Source of the DNA: Isoetes engelmannii
Taxonomy: Eukaryota > Streptophyta > Lycopodiopsida > Isoetales > Isoetaceae
NCBI GenBank assembly: GCA_011763485.2
Contig: JAANSK020277269.1
Span: 1-20,790 of the forward strand
DNA: 20,790 nucleotides
Direction: 5' to 3'
Every line of letters starts with the position of its first letter. Position 1 is the first letter of the stretch. Shown here piece after piece: positions 16,535 through 20,790 of this stretch. A model generated the notes under the pieces. It saw only the letters and a program-made list of their open reading frames with translations, ran no database searches and was not told the DNA's origin. The position numbers and the translations under genes were made by a program.

Positions 16535-19500
16535 ATGAGAGAAATCCTAACTCTGCAAGTCGGCAGCTATGCCAACTATATCGGTGCTCATTTCTGGAAC
16601 TTTCAGGTCCTTATTTATCCTTTTATCTTTTATCAGAAACAAAAGCAGGGGTTGCATTTTCTAACACTTAATGCAGGACGAATTGCTTGGGCTCTCGGAA
16701 GATTCTGAAGCAGACGCTGTATTCCACAATTCTGGGCAAGATATTGATGTTCTTTTCAGAACTGGAGAGGTAGGCTCCCATATACTCTTCCATGAAGCAT
16801 ATTTGACGTTCTTCATCAATTCTTGATTTCATTTCATATTGAAGAAGGAGAAGGCCTACACTCCTCGTTTAATTGCAATTGATTTACGAGGTAAAGGATA
16901 TGGAGTAGGAAAGTTTAGCAGCCGTTTCAATAGCTAGGTGGTTAATGTTTGTGAGCTTATTGTTTTGGTTTTTAAGGTGTGTTAGCCTCAATCTTGCAGG
17001 GGGCCTTGGTGCTGTCAATTCATCTGGATCAGCTAAAACCTTACCTGGGAATTCAGCATCAGTTACCACATGGTTCGGCACTTGTTCCCATCGGTCGTAT
17101 GAAAGTCTTGATATGGGCCAATAACAACACACACTTATCAAAGGATTCTTTGCATGCCTCCACAAGTATATGAAACATAATCATTCAGAATATTGTAGAA
17201 CATAATTCACGTTTTTTTTTTATATATTTAGGCATATAGCAGTCTTAGTTTGGTGGTTTATGTTCTGCATCGTTTCACGTGATTTGGTTTTTCTCCATTT
17301 ACTAGGAATGGCCGTGTATCAACACATAGGTCAGAGTTGCATGTAAAAAACGAGTTCCTGCAAAGGCTGGAGCAGGAGGAGGAATCTGAGAATGGCAATG
17401 ACGAGGAATTCTCTACAGATCATTCAATTGTACAAAACCTTGAAAACAGTGTCCAATTTTGGACTGATTACTCCAAAACTCGTCTACACTTCTCAAGTTT
17501 GTACGAAATCCAGGGCATGTGGCATGGTGTCACTCCTTTTGGCGATTTTGGAGCTGGCAGAGGTGTGCTAAAAGAGCCTGACCGGGATGAGGAATTGAGG
17601 AATCGAGTCAGACGATTTGCTGAAGAATGTGATCATATGCAGGTAAGTAAAAACATGGTTGTCTTGCCTTGTCTCAATGATCTAAAGGTTGGACCAACTA
17701 CTTTAAATTAGCTATTTGCTTGCAAACTTACTAATACGGATGCGTAGTTTGTTTATATGTTGTATTTGCAAGCTCTGCTACTAAAGAACATTTATATTGG
17801 CTTAAGTAATTTCCTTAAGGATCATATACCTTGCTTAGTTTCTGACAATTGTTGTATGACTGTGAAATTATATTAAATTCTACTTCTTACTGCTATTTGA
17901 ACACAGTTGAGAATTTTAACACATAATTTTGCTAGTTTTCGTGCTTTAAATGGTCATCGATTAGCATATACTTATGTTACGAAGATATATTAGGGTGTTG
18001 ATCGACATGCATTTATTGTTATTGGATTAGCCGAAGGTGCCTGAAAATTCCTAAGGTCCTTTAAAAGGGCATATTTTCTTCATGTGCCATATTGAACAGC
18101 AGCAAATGAAGGCCATTAGGACATTAGGATACCCCTAAAGTCCAAACACCAGTTTGCACACGTGGTCATGGCACTGACTCCTCAGCAAGAGCCTTGCAGA
18201 ATAGGATGCATTATTGTGCTTCAGCAGAAACTGGTCCCACAATTCAGTTCATAAACTTGCATAAGGGGATTATTATGCCACTATGCTCAATGATATTGGC
18301 TTTACTGTCCTGAACACGGATTGTATAACATTATTTTCTACCAAGATTGATAAGGATCCTGGGTACTGTAAGCCGAACAAGATTCCAGTCTTGATAAGAA
18401 GCTCGAGTACTCTAATAAAAGGCTACCTGCAGTAAAGAACATTTAGCAGCACTCTTGTGTCCACTATAAGTAGACTTTACCACTGACACAGTGTTAATGA
18501 TTGTGGTTGTTCCGCAGGGCTTTCAACTTTTAGTTGATGTTTCTGCTGGCTTTGCTGGAGTTGCAGCTGATGTTATGGAAGTGTTAGTGGATGAATATGA
18601 ACGTAGCCCCATGTTGCTGTTTACTGCACGCCCTCCACAGTGTAGTACCTCAAATGACTACACTTCCAAGAACAAGCTTCATGATGCTGTCTCGTTTGCA
18701 TCTCTTTCTGCTTTAGCTGATCTCATTGTTCCAGTTGGGCTTGCTGATCTTGGTGGAAGTAAAATATTCGAAGCATTGCGACATCTCTTTAGCATTATGC
18801 ATGTTCCTGCTTGCTCTAATGTTATAATTCATCTTGTCACTCAGGTAGTTTTGCAAGAAATTTGGTAGTGGACAATTCTAAGCCATTCTATAGCAGTGCG
18901 GTATATGCTGCAGCTATTAGCAACATCACACTTCCTTTCAGAATGAATAGAAATGAACATGTTGGATTGGAGAGCTCCCATAGTGGCAGCTGTAATATTG
19001 GGAACATGATGGGTGTTCTTTCGTGTTCACCAGCCAGAAAAGCAGCTGCATTTTATTCTGCTTTACCCATGCCTCCTTTAGCAGGTATACACCATGTTTC
19101 TTATGGTTCTAATTTAGAAGCTTGATCAACTATATTTTTTCAGATACTGGACAAGGTATTTTCAACGTAGGACAGCTCGAACCTTTGAATTCAGATATTG
19201 TGGATGCGACAAAGGTCGATCAGTCGGCTGATTTTGTCGTTTTTCAGGGGGCTCGAATTGCAGGTATTTTCTATGTTATTAGCTAATAAAAAACTTTCAG
19301 AGTATTGATGGGTTGCCTTTGTGACAATAACAGGATGTGAAGGGATTGCACCTATTCCACATGTACTCACGAAAGTTTTGGAGGCTGGGAAGAGGATTGG
19401 TAGCCCTGCGTTTCACATCTCTTCTTCATTGTGTCCATTGCCTATTCCACTGCCCTTCCCTTGCCTTTTTGGCCCTTCCGTTGGTTCGTACGGCAATATA

Positions 19501-19779
19501 GTGGATTCGGTGACGGGAGGCTATTGTGGCAGGGGAGGGCTTAACGTTTTTCATATCCCAGTTGGATCAAGATTGAGTATGTCAGCTGCTATCGTGCCAT
19601 ATATCGAGAAGAACTTGACTAACCTTTATCAATTTGGACTTAAAAGGGGTGCTATGGGCAAAATGCTCCTTGAAAATTGGGGTTTTCCCGAGGCAGAAGC
19701 TGATGATCTTGGGAATGCACTTGCTGATATGACAGCTTCCTTTAAGAGTGGTAATGGGAGCAGCTCTGATCTGGATTGA
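16535..19779 (+). CDS. Misato/DML1 family tubulin-like protein, nine exons
   Basis: The start MREILTLQVGSYANYIGAHFWNFQ is the conserved N terminus of Misato (DML1, human MSTO1; plants have one homologue). Spliced coding sequence by inspection: 16535-16606, 16677-16769, 16845-16890, 17000-17072, 17306-17642, 18518-18758, 18845-19084, 19144-19263, 19334-19779. This is 1668 bases, 555 codons plus stop, close to the family length of about 560-570. All introns are GT-AG. Conserved landmarks: DELLGLSEDSEAD, YTPRLIAIDLRG, STHRSELHVKN, FWTDYSK, EECDHMQ, the tubulin-like glycine segment SAGFAGVAAD (exon 6), KLHDAVSFASLS, SSAVYAAA, LPIPLPFP and YIEKNLTNLYQFGLKRGA. Residues 1 to about 115 fit the Misato segment II domain and the middle fits the tubulin-like domain. 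In animals and yeast the family acts in the cytosol and at mitochondria in mitochondrial inheritance and morphology and in spindle microtubule assembly; the plant role is little known. It looks intact and under constraint. Confidence 0.93.
17643..18517 (+). other. Long intron 5 of the Misato gene
   Basis: At 875 bases this is by far the longest intron; the others are 59-233 bases. It has GTAAGT at the left and TTGTTCCGCAG at the right. No transposon end or ORF of note is seen, though the stretch near 18060-18420 is less AT-rich than the rest and might be old inserted DNA. Confidence 0.75.
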
Positions 19780-20211
19780 CAAGGAGATGTTATGTGAGTG
19801 TGACATTTATGCCATGTACAGCAATTAGTCAATTTAATGTTCCATAATGAACAGCAAAGAGAGAGGCAAACACCTGCACCTCCTGTTATACCCCGAGGCA
19901 TTGTTAATGTGGAACATCAATGATCCAAGTGTAATGATAGGCAATTAAGATTGCAATCAATTTCTTGCCTACATTTGGTATCAGATGTTTAAAAGTCTGG
20001 GTACAGATGGTTCGGTTTCTTTCACAGAGATTGCTAGTAACAATTCTCGTTAGTCTTTCTTAACACCTCTTACGATTTTTTTTCTGTAGGATCACCAGAG
20101 CCCGCTCTATTGGAGAAATGTCACTTCTCATTGGCACGGTTTTCATGTCAAGAATGTTACAACAATTTATGATAATGCAGTTTCTACCAATTGGTCTATA
20201 GTCTCACACAG

Positions 20212-20295
20212 AGCATGAAAGTCTGCTCTATTTCATGTCCTCGAGAGGACATCAGCATGAAAGTCTGCTCTATTACGTGTCCTCGAGAGGAAATC
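20212..20295. repeat. 42-bp tandem duplication
   Basis: Units 20212-20253 and 20254-20295 share AGCATGAAAGTCTGCTCTAT and GTCCTCGAGAGGA with three or four differences. Each unit holds a small hairpin, TCCT-CGAG-AGGA. Confidence 0.85.
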
Positions 20296-20680
20296 AATCT
20301 GAAACCTTTACCTTATATTACTTGGCCTCGTGGAAATTCAAGTTCGAGATCATATAGAGTGACCTGACCAACCCACCCCACGAATTACTACACTATTTCA
20401 AAAATGCTCATTTGCGCAAGGTGCTAACGCGTGGAAGGTTTGCCCTTTGGATGACGTCTAACTTTTCCAACTAGCTTTCGCCATGACTTATTGCACTCTG
20501 GACTAAAAGTACCTACACGTCAAGCCAATCTCCTGAGACGCCTGCCTGAGCGCCGCCTTCCCTGGGCGCCTGGCGCCCGGGCCTGTTGCTTGCACTTGTC
20601 TTCTGGCTTCAGCGGTGCCCTCAGGGCCACCGCCTTTCTGCAGGTAGCTGTTATGGGGCTTTAGGACTCGGCCTGTTCCT

Positions 20681-20746
20681 GGTGGTAGTTCAGCGGTCTA
20701 GTGGTTTGATCGAGGTGGTAGTTCAGCGGTCTAGTGGTTTGATCGA
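20681..20746. repeat. Perfect 33-bp tandem duplication
   Basis: The 33 bases at 20681-20713 are repeated exactly at 20714-20746. The unit contains TAGTTCAGCGG, which fits the loose consensus of a Pol III A box, but there is no convincing B box or tRNA fold. The identity suggests very recent duplication. Confidence 0.88.
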
Positions 20747-20790
20747 GCTGCTCCAGCGGTCGGCACCGACATCTCTGCATCAGCATCTAT

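Larger units (their letters stand above)
19780..20790. other. Downstream region without a supported gene
   Basis: The left part is the presumed 3' UTR and terminator region of the Misato gene; I see no certain poly(A) signal. TTTTTTTTCTGTAG at about 20076-20089 resembles an acceptor but no convincing exon follows. At 20520-20640 the DNA becomes GC-rich, with GGGCGCC (20564-20570) and GGCGCCC (20572-20578) forming a tight hairpin. Two tandem duplications are listed separately. Confidence 0.5.

Noticed and set aside
19582-19901. Minus-strand ORFs of 74 and 90 codons
   Set aside because: They lie opposite the last Misato exon and its 3' flank; the + strand reading is strongly conserved in the family.
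20681-20746. tRNA gene
   Set aside because: The A-box-like core has no matching B box, acceptor stem or anticodon arm.

Overview
The window looks like nuclear DNA of a land plant. It carries a Ty3/gypsy chromovirus with a plant-type initiator-Met-tRNA primer-binding site, a Tourist-like MITE, and a nine-exon gene for Misato/DML1 with short GT-AG introns. Composition is moderately AT-rich and intergenic DNA is repeat-rich. I cannot place it more finely; a lineage with much transposon DNA is likely.

Layout. 1-106 is unassigned flank. 107-11318 is one LTR retrotransposon on the + strand: 5' LTR (about 107-953), primer-binding site (955), leader with a hairpin, two unrecognised extra ORFs (1421-2107 and about 2822-4230) with a histone H3-like ORF between them (2109-2545), then gag (about 4475-5640), protease, reverse transcriptase, RNase H, integrase, chromodomain (to about 9320), a non-coding tail, polypurine tract (9933-9945) and 3' LTR (9946-11318). 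The element is broken in more than ten places and is a fossil. A 269-bp Tourist-like MITE with perfect 17-bp terminal inverted repeats and a TAA duplication sits inside its integrase region (8516-8784).

11480-13889 is a decayed multi-exon gene of unknown function, its 5' part apparently cut off by the retrotransposon. It has a coiled-coil-like helical region, a Cys-rich stretch, an acidic Ser/Asp tract and a basic exon motif repeated three times. 13890-15117 is non-coding. 15118-15660 is a degenerate minisatellite with units of about 67 bp. 15699-16130 is a cluster of palindromes built on one TGTGAATA module. 16535-19779 is the Misato gene (555 codons by my splice model), the only intact protein gene in the window. 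19780-20790 holds no gene I can support, only two short tandem duplications.

The most unusual object is the histone H3-like ORF inside the chromovirus. The same element encodes a chromodomain, a fold that in chromoviruses is thought to recognise histone marks. Capture of a host histone gene, placed with two other extra ORFs upstream of gag, is worth testing.
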